This document shows positions 26,896 through 37,824 of a stretch of DNA of 64,000 nt, piece after piece. The notes below the pieces were generated by a model. It searched no databases. It saw nothing but the letters and a program-made list of their open reading frames with translations, and was not told where the DNA came from. The number at the start of each line of letters is the position of its first letter. Position 1 is the first letter of the stretch. This stretch comes from Hyphomonas sp. Lineage in GTDB: Bacteria; Pseudomonadota; Alphaproteobacteria; Caulobacterales; Hyphomonadaceae. Location: positions 1-64,000 of the forward strand of contig NZ_PNMA01000010.1 of NCBI RefSeq assembly GCF_013823385.1. Direction: 5' to 3'. The position numbers and the translations under genes are program-made.

Positions 26896-27547
26896 GCGGC
26901 CAGCCGGACATTTCATCACGCTGGAGGGCGGTGAAGGCACCGGAAAGTCAACGCTGGCCAAGGCGCTAGCCCGGAAGCTGGAGGCGGCCGGTATCCAGGC
27001 GGTGCTGACCCGTGAACCGGGCGGCACACCGCTGGCGGAAGCCGCGCGCCATCTCCTGCTGCATCCGCCGGAAGGGGAGGCGTGGTCGCCCCTGTCTGAA
27101 GCACTGCTGGTCAATGCGGCGCGCCGGGATCATCTGGAAAAGCTGATCCGGCCGGCGCTGGCACGTGGAGACTGGGTGATCTGTGACCGGTTCGCCGATT
27201 CCACGCGCGTCTATCAGTCTATCGATGGCGGCGTGGCGCTAAACACCCTGCTCTCGATTGAACGCGAAGTTCTGGGCGATACGATACCCTCGATGACGCT
27301 GGTTCTGGATGTATCACTGGACGTTGCGCGTGAGCGGCGGGCTGTGCGCGCCGGGGCGCTCGACGCGTTCGAGCGCAGGCCGGACGCGTTCCATGAGGCG
27401 GTTCAGGCGGCCTTCCTGGCAATTGCAAAGGCAGAGCCCGGGCGATGCCGGCTAATTGATGCCGGGCAGACAGCTGAGGAAGTCGCAGAAGCGTCGTGGG
27501 CGCATATCCGTTCGCTGATGGATGACCAAGGCAAGGTGTTGCCGTGA
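26888..27547 (+). CDS. tmk: Thymidylate kinase
   Basis: This 219-residue enzyme phosphorylates dTMP to dTDP. The P-loop GGEGTGKST lies at residues 14-22, followed by the conserved TREPGGTPLAEAARHLLL, the DR(F/Y)xDST motif CDRFADSTRVYQS and the LDVSLDVARER nucleoside segment. The stop overlaps the next start by GTGA, so holB translation is coupled. Length and motifs are as expected for bacterial Tmk. Confidence 0.97.
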   Translation: MSERPAGHFITLEGGEGTGKSTLAKALARKLEAAGIQAVLTREPGGTPLAEAARHLLLHPPEGEAWSPLSEALLVNAARRDHLEKLIRPALARGDWVICDRFADSTRVYQSIDGGVALNTLLSIEREVLGDTIPSMTLVLDVSLDVARERRAVRAGALDAFERRPDAFHEAVQAAFLAIAKAEPGRCRLIDAGQTAEEVAEASWAHIRSLMDDQGKVLP

Positions 27548-28479
27548 GCGCTGCGCTTCCTCTCTTTGGCCATGAAGCGGCGGAGGCGTCCTTTCTCTCC
27601 GCCTATCGCAGCGGGCGGCTGCATCATGCCTGGCTTATCGAGGGCCCGTCCGGAATTGGCAAGGCGCGCCTGGCCGAGCGCATCGGCGCTTATCTCCTGG
27701 GCGCGCGCGGGCCCGCCTCGGCGCCCTTTGACGCGCCGGCCGATGACGGCGTGATGCGCGCCATTCTTGCTGGCAGCCATCCGGACATGAGCGTCCAGCG
27801 GCGCGAACTCAATGACAAGGGCAAGCTGGCGCAGGACATCACGGTGGATCAGATCCGCCAGATGACCCACCATTTCGAGATGAAGCCGGCCATGGGCGGA
27901 TGGCGCGTCGGCATCGTGGACGCGATTGACGAGGCCAACCGGAACTCCGCCAATGCGCTGCTCAAGACGCTGGAGGAGCCACCGCCGCAGAGCATCCTGC
28001 TGCTGGTCAATCACCGGTCCAGACCGATCCTCCCGACGATCCGCTCAAGGTGCCGCGTGTTGCAGCTGTCCATCTTGTCTGAAGAGGACTGCGCGCGGGC
28101 GCTGGACGCCGCCGGGGCGCCGGCAGCCGCCCATGGGCTTGCGCGTGGCCGGCCGGGGCTCGGCCTGCGGCTGTCTTCGCCTGCTGCCATCAATGCCGCC
28201 AGCGCCGCGCGGGCCTTGATCAAGGGCATGCCGAAGCCATCTGACAAGCTCGTGTCAGCTGCGCTCAGCGCCGCCAGTGACGGGCCGGAAGCGGAGCTGG
28301 CTTTCCGCGATGAGGTGCTCGAATGGGTCGCACAGCGCGCCGAGAACGAGCCGCGCGCTGCCAAGGCCTGGCTCGGTCTTGCGCGGCTTTCGGGCGACGC
28401 TGAAACCCTGAACATGGACGCGGCGCAGGTCGCCTCCAAGATCATCGCGGCGATGCACGAAGCGGCCGCGGCCAAGTGA
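27544..28479 (+). CDS. holB: DNA polymerase III subunit delta'
   Basis: This 311-residue clamp-loader subunit contains an AAA+ fold: AWLIEGPSGIGKARLAERIG (modified P-loop), GIVDAIDEANRNSANALLKT LEEPP-type sensor region and RPILPTIRSRCRVLQLS. It acts with the gamma/tau and delta subunits to load the sliding clamp. Start and stop both overlap neighbours by GTGA. In many alphaproteobacteria metG follows; here tatD follows directly. Confidence 0.95.
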   Translation: MSAALPLFGHEAAEASFLSAYRSGRLHHAWLIEGPSGIGKARLAERIGAYLLGARGPASAPFDAPADDGVMRAILAGSHPDMSVQRRELNDKGKLAQDITVDQIRQMTHHFEMKPAMGGWRVGIVDAIDEANRNSANALLKTLEEPPPQSILLLVNHRSRPILPTIRSRCRVLQLSILSEEDCARALDAAGAPAAAHGLARGRPGLGLRLSSPAAINAASAARALIKGMPKPSDKLVSAALSAASDGPEAELAFRDEVLEWVAQRAENEPRAAKAWLGLARLSGDAETLNMDAAQVASKIIAAMHEAAAAK

Positions 28480-29267
28480 ATGATGGATTGATGTTTGATA
28501 CCCATGTGAACCTTCACGGCGAAGCCTTTGCCGAGGATATTGAAGACGTTCTGGCGCGCGCGCGGGGCGCTGGCGTGCGGCGTTTCCTGGCGATCTGCGA
28601 CCGGTTTGATAATTTTCCGTCCGTTCACGCCATTGCCAGCGCAAATGCCGATATGTGGTGCTCGGTCGGCACGCATCCGCATCATGCGAAGGATTTTACG
28701 CATGTGACCGCGCAGATGCTGATCGACGCGGCGCAAGACCCGAAGGTGGTGGCGATCGGCGAGACTGGCCTTGATTTCCATTATGGGTACAGCCCTGAGA
28801 AAGAGCAGGTGGCGAGCCTTCTGGAACACATTTCGGCGGCGCGCGAGACGGGGCTGCCGCTGATCCTTCATACGCGGGAAGCGGACGATCTGATGGCGGA
28901 TATTCTTGAGGCGGAAATGGCCAAGGGCGCTATCCGGCCGCTGCTGCATTGCTATACGGGCGGCGAAGGCTTGGCGCAGCGGGCGCTGAAGCTGGGCGCT
29001 TATTTTTCCGTCTCCGGAATACTCTCTTTCAAGAGCGCGAAGGATGTGCGCGCCGTGATGGGGGATGTACCGATCGAACGGATCATTTTGGAAACGGATT
29101 GTCCTTATCTGGCGCCCGTTCCGATGCGCGGGCGGCGCAACGAGCCTTCCTATCTGATCCACGTGGCCGAGGCGCTGGCGGCGCTCAAGGGAATGCCTGT
29201 GGATGAAGTGAAAGCGATCACAGAGGCGAACGCCCTGGCACTGTTCGACAAGGTGGGCGCGGCGTGA
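28476..29267 (+). CDS. tatD: TatD-family DNase/hydrolase
   Basis: This metal-dependent hydrolase of about 260 residues has a TIM-barrel fold. Metal ligands are visible: DTHVNLHG near the N-terminus, AIGETGLDFHY, LILHTREA, LLHCYTGG and ILETDCPYLAPVPMRGRRNE near residue 210. The first ligand motif is normally D-x-H-x-H and here it is THVNLH. Either the GTG at 28476 (coupled to holB) or the ATG at 28491 could be the start; the latter fits the family N-terminus better. Confidence 0.93.
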   Translation: MNDGLMFDTHVNLHGEAFAEDIEDVLARARGAGVRRFLAICDRFDNFPSVHAIASANADMWCSVGTHPHHAKDFTHVTAQMLIDAAQDPKVVAIGETGLDFHYGYSPEKEQVASLLEHISAARETGLPLILHTREADDLMADILEAEMAKGAIRPLLHCYTGGEGLAQRALKLGAYFSVSGILSFKSAKDVRAVMGDVPIERIILETDCPYLAPVPMRGRRNEPSYLIHVAEALAALKGMPVDEVKAITEANALALFDKVGAA

Positions 29268-30067
29268 GCGGTTCCCGGATCATCCTGCTCGGTACCGGGT
29301 CCTCCGGCGGCGTTCCACGCGTCGGCGGTGACTGGGGCGCGTGCGATCCGGCAGAGCCCAGGAACCGGCGCCGGCGCTGCGGCGCGCTGGTACAGAAAGA
29401 AGGCGCAGGCGGCGCGCTTACCAATATCCTGATCGACACGTCACCAGACCTGCGCGAGCAGCTTCTGGACGCCAGCGTGACGCATCTGGACGGCGTGATC
29501 TACACGCACGATCATGCCGATCAGTCCCACGGCATTGACGATGTGCGCGCCCTGGCCATCCGCCAGCGCAGCGCCATTCCGGTCTATTTTGATCCGTATG
29601 CGCGCGGCAGTCTGATGACGCGCTTTGAGTACTGCTTTGTCGGCGGGAAGGGTTATCCGGCCATCCTGTCGCCGCACACCATTGTGAATGACGGGCACGC
29701 ATTCTCGGTCAGCGGGCCGGGCGGGGCTGTGGAATTCTTGCCTGTGGCCATGGTGCATGGCGCCATCCCGTGCATGGGTTACCGGATTGGCGGTGTCGCT
29801 TATTGCAACGATGTTAACGCGTTGCCGGCATCCACAATGAGACGTCTTGGCGGCCTGGATGTGCTGATCATCGATGCATTGCGGTATGCGCCGCATCCGT
29901 CCCACGCGCATCTCGACCAGGCGCTGGAGTGGATCGAGGCGCTGAAGCCGGCGAGGGCGGTGCTCACCAATCTGCATGTCGACATGGATTACCGGACCTT
30001 GCTGGAAACGCTGCCGCCGAATGTCGAGCCAGGCTTTGACGGCATGGAAATCAAGATCAGCGGCTGA
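29264..30067 (+). CDS. MBL-fold metallohydrolase (PhnP-like phosphodiesterase family)
   Basis: This 267-residue metallo-beta-lactamase-fold enzyme shows a leading GTGSSGGVPRVGG, the metal motif THDHADQSHGIDD, a later histidine in VAMVHGAIPCMGYR and CNDVNALP, and a terminal LTNLHVDMDY. These match the cyclic phosphodiesterase PhnP/YcbX-type subgroup that follows tatD in alphaproteobacteria. The physiological substrate is unknown. Start GTG 29264 overlaps the tatD stop. Confidence 0.88.
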   Translation: MSGSRIILLGTGSSGGVPRVGGDWGACDPAEPRNRRRRCGALVQKEGAGGALTNILIDTSPDLREQLLDASVTHLDGVIYTHDHADQSHGIDDVRALAIRQRSAIPVYFDPYARGSLMTRFEYCFVGGKGYPAILSPHTIVNDGHAFSVSGPGGAVEFLPVAMVHGAIPCMGYRIGGVAYCNDVNALPASTMRRLGGLDVLIIDALRYAPHPSHAHLDQALEWIEALKPARAVLTNLHVDMDYRTLLETLPPNVEPGFDGMEIKISG

Positions 30068-30176
30068 GGCGGCCGAGCGGGCCGTGACGTGAGCTGCCCG
30101 CCCGCATCCGATTGCGCCATGTGCAGAATCAATTGTGAATTCAGGTGCTTACGCGTCGCCAAGCCCAAATAACAAA

Positions 30177-30204
30177 ATTGCCCATAATATAGATTATGCG
30201 ACTC
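30177..30204. other. dif-like palindromic site in a gene-free gap
   Basis: The 311-base gap 30068-30378 has no supportable gene. It holds an 11-6-11 structure: ATTGCCCATAA, TATAGA, TTATGCGACTC. The inner half-sites CATAA and TTATG around a 6-base centre are the signature of XerC/XerD dif sites, whose E. coli form has GCGCATAA and TTATGTTAAAT. The outer part of the right arm departs from the XerD consensus, so this may instead be an operator. Confidence 0.3.
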
Positions 30205-30378
30205 GTGGCATAAGGCGCGCGGCTGCGGCGTGGCATCTGGAGCTTCTGGTTTGGGATTGGGCCAGCTTGCGGCGCGGCGACTCTATCGGCGCCGGAGCGG
30301 CCGGCACCTACCCCCTTCCCCTCTTTGGGAGACCTGCCTTACGGGCTGATCAGGGTTCGTTAAGACTTTCCGGGCCTG

Positions 30379-31473
30379 TCAGGTGAAATGCAGGCGGCGG
30401 TATTTGCCACGGAAATATAGCAGCGGGTCGCGGCGCGGTTCAAACCGGGCGCGCTCCACCTGGCCGATGAGGATGATGTGATCGCCGCCTTCATGGACAG
30501 CATGGCGCGCGCATTCAAATGTGGCCAGAGACCCCGTCAGAACCGGCGTGCCGTTAAGCCCCGGCTCCCAGGGCGTGGCGCCGAACCGGTCCTCGTCCCG
30601 GCGGGAAAAGCGGATCGAGGCGGGCTGCTGCCCGATGTGAAGCACGTTTACCGCAAAGCGCTCCGATGCCTGGAAGACTTCCGAGCTCGCCGAGGATTTG
30701 GCTATGCACGCCAGCAGGAGCGGCGGATCGAGTGAGACAGAAGTGAAGGAATTGGCGGTTAGGCCGACGGGCTGGCCGGCGCTGTCCCGCGCTGTCAGAA
30801 TGGTAACGCCGGTGGCGAAACAGCCGAGGGCATCGCGCAGCGTGCGTGCGTCCGAGCCGAGCCGGTATTCGGGCGTTGAGCGCGGCAGGCGGCGCTCGAG
30901 AAAATCGATCAGCACGGCGCTGAAGGCATCGAGGCATTCGGCGGCAGACAAAGGCACGCCTGCCCCGATTTCCACAGCCTCGGCATGCGCGATACCCTTG
31001 GCAATATGCGCGATCCCGTCGGGTGATCCGCCTCGGGCGGTGGTGATAATCAGGGCCGGAAGGCTTTCCAGAATGACGGCGATCTCAGTAGCCGGATGAA
31101 TATCCGGCGTGATGAGAACGAGGCCCGTTGCGAGCAAGGCGCCATCCTGGCTGACGGCGCTGATGGCGGCGGCGGCATGATCGCCCGCGGCGAGCAGCAC
31201 GGGCCGCATCGGAAGCTGACTGAGAACAGCGCGCAGGGTTTCGGTTGTGTACGTGTCCGTGTCACGCCGCTTGGGAGACGGCGGGGCTTCCAGGTGGGCG
31301 ATGCGGACGACCTGCCTGCCCGCCTTTACGAGGGCGACGGACAGATCCCTCCAGAAACCGGGGCTCTGCTGCGGATGTTCGAGCAGGACAATTGCCGGAT
31401 CGTCCGGGTGTCCCATGAACTCGCCCTGAAGGGCCAGCCCTCCGATCCCCCTGAATTCCGTTGTCCTGCTCAA
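30379..31473 (-). CDS. Flavin reductase domain fused to a degenerate alpha/beta-hydrolase domain
   Basis: The C-terminal half (residues about 208-362) of this 364-residue protein is a flavin reductase-like FMN-binding domain: LRDALGCFATGVTILTARDS, GLTANSFTSVSLDPPLLLAC, SERFAVNVL and HEGGDHIILIGQVE. The N-terminal half has the alpha/beta-hydrolase layout but lacks catalytic signatures: the oxyanion HGG region reads LLEHPQQ and the nucleophile elbow reads AAGDHAAA with no serine. The start is TTG at 31473. It may supply reduced flavin to a monooxygenase, but the partner is not visible. Confidence 0.85.
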   Translation of the reverse strand: MSRTTEFRGIGGLALQGEFMGHPDDPAIVLLEHPQQSPGFWRDLSVALVKAGRQVVRIAHLEAPPSPKRRDTDTYTTETLRAVLSQLPMRPVLLAAGDHAAAAISAVSQDGALLATGLVLITPDIHPATEIAVILESLPALIITTARGGSPDGIAHIAKGIAHAEAVEIGAGVPLSAAECLDAFSAVLIDFLERRLPRSTPEYRLGSDARTLRDALGCFATGVTILTARDSAGQPVGLTANSFTSVSLDPPLLLACIAKSSASSEVFQASERFAVNVLHIGQQPASIRFSRRDEDRFGATPWEPGLNGTPVLTGSLATFECARHAVHEGGDHIILIGQVERARFEPRRDPLLYFRGKYRRLHFT

Positions 31474-31626
31474 ATCTTACTGCCTTTGAAGCCATTCCGC
31501 AGCCCGTCGTCCCGGCCCGGTTGCGGAAGATATACAGCGGCGCCCCGTTCTGGCCAGTCCGGGCGCGGAATTGGCCATAGCCCCACTTGGCGCAAGTTTC
31601 GTGCCATCTGGTCCTTCTGGCCGCCG

Positions 31627-32076
31627 CTAGGCTTCCAACGCCCCGATCATATCCACGCGCGTGGCATGGCGGCCGCCTTCAAACTGGGCAGAAAGAAACG
31701 CATCGACGATATCCAGCGCGAGGCCTTCGCCAATCACCCGAACGCCGAGGGACAGCATGTTTGCATCATTGTGCTGGCGGATCATGCGGGCCGAGAATGT
31801 ATCGCTGCACACGCCGCAGCGGATACCTTTCACCTTGTTGGCGGCCATCATGATGCCCTGACCCGTGCCGCAGAGAATGATGCCGAAGCGGCAATCCCCA
31901 GAGGCGACAAGCCGGGCGGCCGCTTCGCCATGCTTGGGGTAATGCGTGCTTTCCGGCGTCACCGGGCCGATATCGACCGGCTCCCATCCTTGCGCGGCTA
32001 CATGCGCGGCGATCATCTGGCGAAGGTTGATGGCGGCGTGGTCGCTGGAGAGAACAATACGTTTGTTGTCTGACAT
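31627..32076 (-). CDS. rpiB: Ribose-5-phosphate isomerase B
   Basis: This 149-residue enzyme interconverts ribose 5-phosphate and ribulose 5-phosphate. Family motifs are present: VLSSDHAAINLRQMI, the THYPKHGEAAA segment, ILCGTGQGIMMAANKVKGIR with the active-site Cys, and MIRQHNDANMLSLGVRVIG. The ATG at 32076 follows purines (GGGGCAG); an earlier in-frame start would overlap guaA. It lies 11 bases after guaA on the same strand. Confidence 0.95.
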   Translation of the reverse strand: MSDNKRIVLSSDHAAINLRQMIAAHVAAQGWEPVDIGPVTPESTHYPKHGEAAARLVASGDCRFGIILCGTGQGIMMAANKVKGIRCGVCSDTFSARMIRQHNDANMLSLGVRVIGEGLALDIVDAFLSAQFEGGRHATRVDMIGALEA

Positions 32077-32087
32077 AATTTCTGCCC

Positions 32088-33668
32088 CTATTCCCATTCG
32101 ATTGTGCCGGGCGGTTTGGAGGTGACATCATACACAACCCGGTTCACGCCCTTCACCTCGTTGATGATCCGTGTCGCGACCTTTCCAAGGAAGGCATGAT
32201 CGAATGGATAATAGTCCGCCGTCATACCATCCGTGGACGTGACCGCGCGGAGGGCGAGGACGGCTTCATAGGTGCGCTCGTCCCCCATGACGCCGACTGT
32301 GTTGACGGGAAGCAGGACGCTGAACGCCTGCCAGATTTCATCATAGAGGCCAGCCTTGCGGATTTCCTCAATGTAGATGGCATCGGCCTTGCGCAGCGTA
32401 TCGGCTTTCTCGCGCGTGATGGCGCCGGGAATGCGGATGGCCAGGCCTGGGCCGGGGAAAGGATGGCGGCCGACGAAAGCTTCCGGCAGGCCAAGCTCCC
32501 GGCCCAGGGCGCGCACTTCATCCTTGAAGAGTTCGCGCAGCGGTTCGACCAGCTTCATCTTCATCCGTGCCGGGAGGCCGCCGACATTATGGTGGCTCTT
32601 GATGGTGACGGAGGGGCCGCCGATGGCAGAGACGCTTTCGATCACATCCGGGTACAGAGTGCCTTGCGCAAGGAAATCGGCGCCGCCGATCTTACTGGCT
32701 TCGGCATCGAACACATCAATGAACAGGCCGCCGATGATCTTGCGCTTTTTCTCCGGGTCCGTAACGCCGTCGAGCTGGCCGAGGAAGAGGTCCGATGCGT
32801 CTACGTGCATGAGCGGAATATTGTAATGTTCGCGGAAGAGGCTGACGACCTGTTCGCTTTCGCCGGCCCGCATCAATCCGTGGTCGACGTAAACGCAGGT
32901 CAGCTGGTCGCCAATGGCTTCATGGATAAGAACGGCGGCCACCGAGGAATCGACGCCGCCGGACAGGCCGCAGATCACCCTGCCCTTACCGACCTGGGCG
33001 CGGATTTTCTCGATGGCTTCGGCCCGGTAGGCCGCCATCGTCCAGTCGCCCTTGAGACCCGCGACGCCGTGCGTGAAGTTGCGCAAAAGGCGCGCGCCAT
33101 GGGTGGTGTGGACGACTTCAGGATGGAACTGCGTGCCGTAGAATTTCCGTTCCGGGTCGGCGATCACGGCGTAAGGCGCGCCGGGGGATCTTGCGATAAC
33201 GCCAAAGCCGGGGGCCATGTCTGCCACATGGTCACCATGGCTCATCCAGACCTGCTCGGAGTTGCCGCCCTCGAACAGGCCCTCCAGGATCGGGTCCGCC
33301 TGAACCGGCTCAATGAAGGCGCGGCCGAATTCGCGGCTGGTGCCGCTTTCCACACGCCCGCCCAGCTGGTGCATCATCACCTGCTGGCCATAGCAGATAC
33401 CCAAGATGGGCAGGCCGCTATCGAATATCGCCTGATCGGCGAGCGGCGCATCTTGCCAGGTCACGCTGGCCGGGCCGCCCGAGAGGATGATCGCCTGCGG
33501 GTGATAGGCTTTCAGGAAAGCGCCATCGACCTTGTTGAAGGGGTGGATTTCGCAATAGACGCCGCTTTCACGCAGGCGCCGGGCGATCAGCTGGGTCACC
33601 TGGCTGCCGAAATCGACAATCAGGACGCGTTCATGGGAGTTGAGGGCGGAATCGGCTTGCTGTGTCAT
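32088..33668 (-). CDS. guaA: GMP synthase (glutamine-hydrolysing)
   Basis: This 526-residue enzyme converts XMP to GMP. The N-terminal glutaminase domain has [20 protein letters not shown], the nucleophile Cys in [11 protein letters not shown] and the HPEVVHT His/Glu pair. The ATP-pyrophosphatase domain has the P-loop [12 protein letters not shown], followed by the dimerisation domain ending KPPGTIEWE. The start [11 protein letters not shown] at 33668 is chosen because upstream residues are not family-like. The upstream region overlaps the rsmB 3' side only by untranslated sequence. Confidence 0.97.
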   Translation of the reverse strand: MTQQADSALNSHERVLIVDFGSQVTQLIARRLRESGVYCEIHPFNKVDGAFLKAYHPQAIILSGGPASVTWQDAPLADQAIFDSGLPILGICYGQQVMMHQLGGRVESGTSREFGRAFIEPVQADPILEGLFEGGNSEQVWMSHGDHVADMAPGFGVIARSPGAPYAVIADPERKFYGTQFHPEVVHTTHGARLLRNFTHGVAGLKGDWTMAAYRAEAIEKIRAQVGKGRVICGLSGGVDSSVAAVLIHEAIGDQLTCVYVDHGLMRAGESEQVVSLFREHYNIPLMHVDASDLFLGQLDGVTDPEKKRKIIGGLFIDVFDAEASKIGGADFLAQGTLYPDVIESVSAIGGPSVTIKSHHNVGGLPARMKMKLVEPLRELFKDEVRALGRELGLPEAFVGRHPFPGPGLAIRIPGAITREKADTLRKADAIYIEEIRKAGLYDEIWQAFSVLLPVNTVGVMGDERTYEAVLALRAVTSTDGMTADYYPFDHAFLGKVATRIINEVKGVNRVVYDVTSKPPGTIEWE

Positions 33669-33744
33669 GGCCCCTATTAGCGGGGGTTTCGCTGACGCGA
33701 AAGGCTGTGAAGCGCGCAACCGGCCAATTTGGGCAGCCGAAGGA

Positions 33745-35052
33745 TCACGCTTCCCGGCGCAATATGGAGAAGAAGAACCCATCGGTGCCTGCCCGGCGGG
33801 GCGTGAGGCGGACGCTGCCGGTGGGGCCGCGGAATTTGCGGACGATGGCGGCGCCGTGATCGGTCAGAAGACCCGAAGCAATTGCGGCCTCGGCAGCGTC
33901 TTCCTCACGGAAGCGCGTATCTGCGGCAAGGAATTCGGCAACGCGGTCCTCGTCTTCCTCGATCAGGAAGGAGCAGGTTGCATAGAGCAGGCGCCCGCCG
34001 GGTTTCACATAGTTGGCCGCTTCGGCAAGGATCTGGCGCTGGTCGTCCATTCGCTTGGCGAGCTGGGCAGGTTTTACGCGCCATTTGGAATCCGGCTTGC
34101 GGCGCCAGGTTCCGGTGCCAGTACAGGGCGCGTCGACGAACACAAGGTCCATCTGGCCGGCCAGCGGCTCAAGGCTTGTGCCTTCGCTGGGGTGGACGAG
34201 TTGAACATTGTGCGCCCCGGAGCGCTTGAGGCGCGGAACGAGCGCGGAGAGGCGTTTTCCGTCGATATCATAGGCATAGATCTGGCCGGTGCCCTGCATC
34301 TGGGCCGCCAGGGCGAGCGTCTTGCCCCCGCCCCCGGCGCAATAATCAAGCACCTGCTCGCCCGGCTTTGCATTTGCGGCGGCTGCAGCGATCTGGCTAC
34401 CGGCATCCTGCACCTCCACCCAACCCTTCGAGAAGGCCGGAATGCCTTCGATGGAGTCTTCCCGTTCCGTCGGATCGCGGGCGGGAATGTTGTAGGCGTT
34501 GGTAAGGAGCCTTGAAGGCACCGCGCGGACGGATTTGAGCGGCAATGCGGCTTTCTCGGCATCCGATTTCAGCGTGTTGACGCGCAGGTCCACATCCGCC
34601 CGCACGGCCATGGCTTGCGCCTCGATCACGGCATCGGGCCCGAACACACGCTCCATATGCGGCGTCATCCATTCGGGAAAGTCGCCTTGAACATGGATCG
34701 GCGCGGTTGGATCGGGCGCCATGATGAGGGCATCGCGCTCTGCATTCGTCAGGGGCGTGGGGCCGTGATCGTCATAGCAGGCCTGTTCGATATCGCGGGC
34801 GGGCCAATCCCAGGCAAAGCGAAGCGTGCCGAACACCAGCGCGCGCGGATCGTCATGACCCATATGATGGGCCGTGGAATTGCGGCGGCGGAGCGCGTCC
34901 AGAACCAGGCCCGACACCCAGGCGCGGTCCTTGGAGCCGGCATAGCGAGCCCGTTTGCCCCAGTCGCGCACGGCAATCTTCACCGGTTGATGGCGTTGCA
35001 GCACGTCCGTCAGGACTGAAATCGCTGCGCTGATGCGTCCGCCATTGCGCAT
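33745..35052 (-). CDS. rsmB: RsmB/NOP-family 16S rRNA or tRNA m5C methyltransferase
   Basis: In this 435-residue protein the N-terminal part resembles the NusB-like region of RsmB proteins. The methyltransferase domain has [20 protein letters not shown] for SAM binding, [16 protein letters not shown] with the release cysteine, and [20 protein letters not shown] with the catalytic cysteine. It modifies cytosine C5 in rRNA (the RsmB target is C967). It is on the same strand as guaA. Confidence 0.9.
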   Translation of the reverse strand: MRNGGRISAAISVLTDVLQRHQPVKIAVRDWGKRARYAGSKDRAWVSGLVLDALRRRNSTAHHMGHDDPRALVFGTLRFAWDWPARDIEQACYDDHGPTPLTNAERDALIMAPDPTAPIHVQGDFPEWMTPHMERVFGPDAVIEAQAMAVRADVDLRVNTLKSDAEKAALPLKSVRAVPSRLLTNAYNIPARDPTEREDSIEGIPAFSKGWVEVQDAGSQIAAAAANAKPGEQVLDYCAGGGGKTLALAAQMQGTGQIYAYDIDGKRLSALVPRLKRSGAHNVQLVHPSEGTSLEPLAGQMDLVFVDAPCTGTGTWRRKPDSKWRVKPAQLAKRMDDQRQILAEAANYVKPGGRLLYATCSFLIEEDEDRVAEFLAADTRFREEDAAEAAIASGLLTDHGAAIVRKFRGPTGSVRLTPRRAGTDGFFFSILRREA

Positions 35053-35126
35053 GTGTCGGCTCTCCGGTTGCGAAAGCGAGGGTGTTAGCGTCCTATAGGG
35101 CTGCTGAAAACAACAAAGGGCTGAAC

Positions 35127-35744
35127 ATGCTTGAGATTCACCTGCCGGAAGGTATGCAGGCTGCAGGCGCTGCGGATTGGCGGCGGCTGGGCGAGATCAC
35201 CGGCGAGGCGTTTGCCGAAGACCCGGTGAACCTGTGGGTATTTGGCAGGACGGAAGCGCTGACCCCGGTTTTCTCGCAACTGGCGCGGCATCTCTATATC
35301 CCCAACGGAATCTGCCATCTGGCCGGGGATCGCGGGGCAACGATGTGGTGCCTGTCGGACCAGCGCCGGGAGCTTGGCGCGCTGGCCACGCTCGGCCTTG
35401 TCTGGACGTTGATGCAAAAGGGCTCAAAGGGCGCCGCCAAGCGCGCGCTGACGGCGGGCGAAACCATGGCGCGGGAACATCCCAAGGACCGCCACCTTTA
35501 CCTCTTCACCATCGGCACGCGAAAGGCCGAGCGCGGCAAGGGGCTGGGCAAGCAGCTGATCAACCCTGCCCTGGCAGCCGCTGACAAGGCGGGCCTGCCC
35601 TGCTATCTGGAAAACTCCAATCCGGCGAATACGGGCTTCTATATGAGCCATGGCTTCGAGCGGATGAAGCTGTTCGAACCCGGTCCCGGCGCCCCGCCGC
35701 TCGAAGCGATGTGGCGGGAGCCGAGACCTCAGGATGGGATCTGA
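35127..35744 (+). CDS. GNAT-family N-acetyltransferase
   Basis: This 205-residue protein has the GNAT acetyl-CoA loop RKAERGKGLGKQLINPALAA (R-x-x-G-x-G pattern) near residue 135, a preceding beta strand HLYLFTIGT and a C-terminal YLENSNPANTGFYMSHGFE, typical of the fold. The substrate is unknown. The ATG at 35127 is preferred to an upstream GTG because the family begins there. It is convergent with guaB, the two stop codons being adjacent. Confidence 0.88.
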   Translation: MLEIHLPEGMQAAGAADWRRLGEITGEAFAEDPVNLWVFGRTEALTPVFSQLARHLYIPNGICHLAGDRGATMWCLSDQRRELGALATLGLVWTLMQKGSKGAAKRALTAGETMAREHPKDRHLYLFTIGTRKAERGKGLGKQLINPALAAADKAGLPCYLENSNPANTGFYMSHGFERMKLFEPGPGAPPLEAMWREPRPQDGI

Positions 35745-37226
<1,482 letters not shown>

Positions 37227-37275
37227 CTAAGGGAGTCGTGAAGGCTTGTGAAGTCCCCTCATGCTGCGTTTTCGA

Positions 37276-37686
37276 TCACATTCCCGGAAAGCGCGGAAAA
37301 GCCCGCACACCTTCGGGTATATGATGAAAGGCCTGCGCATCGGCGGTCTGCAGGATGACCTGCGGCCCTTCGAAAGCCGCCGGATTGTCGAGCGCGCCCA
37401 CCTTGAGGATCAGCGCGCCCGGTAGCGCCGGCGACCGTGTCAGCAAGGGCGTTCCGCAATCCGGGCAGAACTCGCGGGTGGCGGCGCCGGGAAAATCCGG
37501 ACGGGTGTATCCCTTGGGCGCCCCCTGGGTGAAGCGGAAGCCCGCTGCGGGCATGGCGATGAAATCATTCCCCTCCCCGCCGGTGAAGTATTGGCATTCG
37601 CGGCAATGACACCGCGCGCGCATGAGCGGCTCGCCCTCCGCCTCATACCGGACGTTTCCGCAATAACAGCCGCCTGACAGGTGCAT
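37276..37686 (-). CDS. GFA-family zinc protein (glutathione-dependent formaldehyde-activating-like)
   Basis: This 136-residue protein has the cysteine pattern of the GFA/CENP-V fold: GGCYCGNVRYE, then RCHCRECQYF, and REFCPDCGTPLL with two zinc sites. The family includes glutathione-dependent formaldehyde-activating enzymes, though most members have no confirmed substrate. It lies upstream of guaB on the same strand with a 73-base gap. Confidence 0.9.
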   Translation of the reverse strand: MHLSGGCYCGNVRYEAEGEPLMRARCHCRECQYFTGGEGNDFIAMPAAGFRFTQGAPKGYTRPDFPGAATREFCPDCGTPLLTRSPALPGALILKVGALDNPAAFEGPQVILQTADAQAFHHIPEGVRAFPRFPGM

Positions 37687-37824
37687 TTCCTATTCCCCGT
37701 ATCGATGTTGATCACCGGCAGCTAAACATGAGCGGCCCCGTGAATTCAATCGTCCGACCTTGAAGCGAAGGTGAAATCGACCTACGACCGCCAGCGGTAC
37801 AGCACAAAGCGGGATTTGAGACAG

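Noticed and set aside
30135-30386. 83-codon open frame in the 30068-30378 gap
   Set aside because: No ribosome-binding site or family match, it overlaps the end of the flavin reductase gene and crosses the dif-like palindrome.
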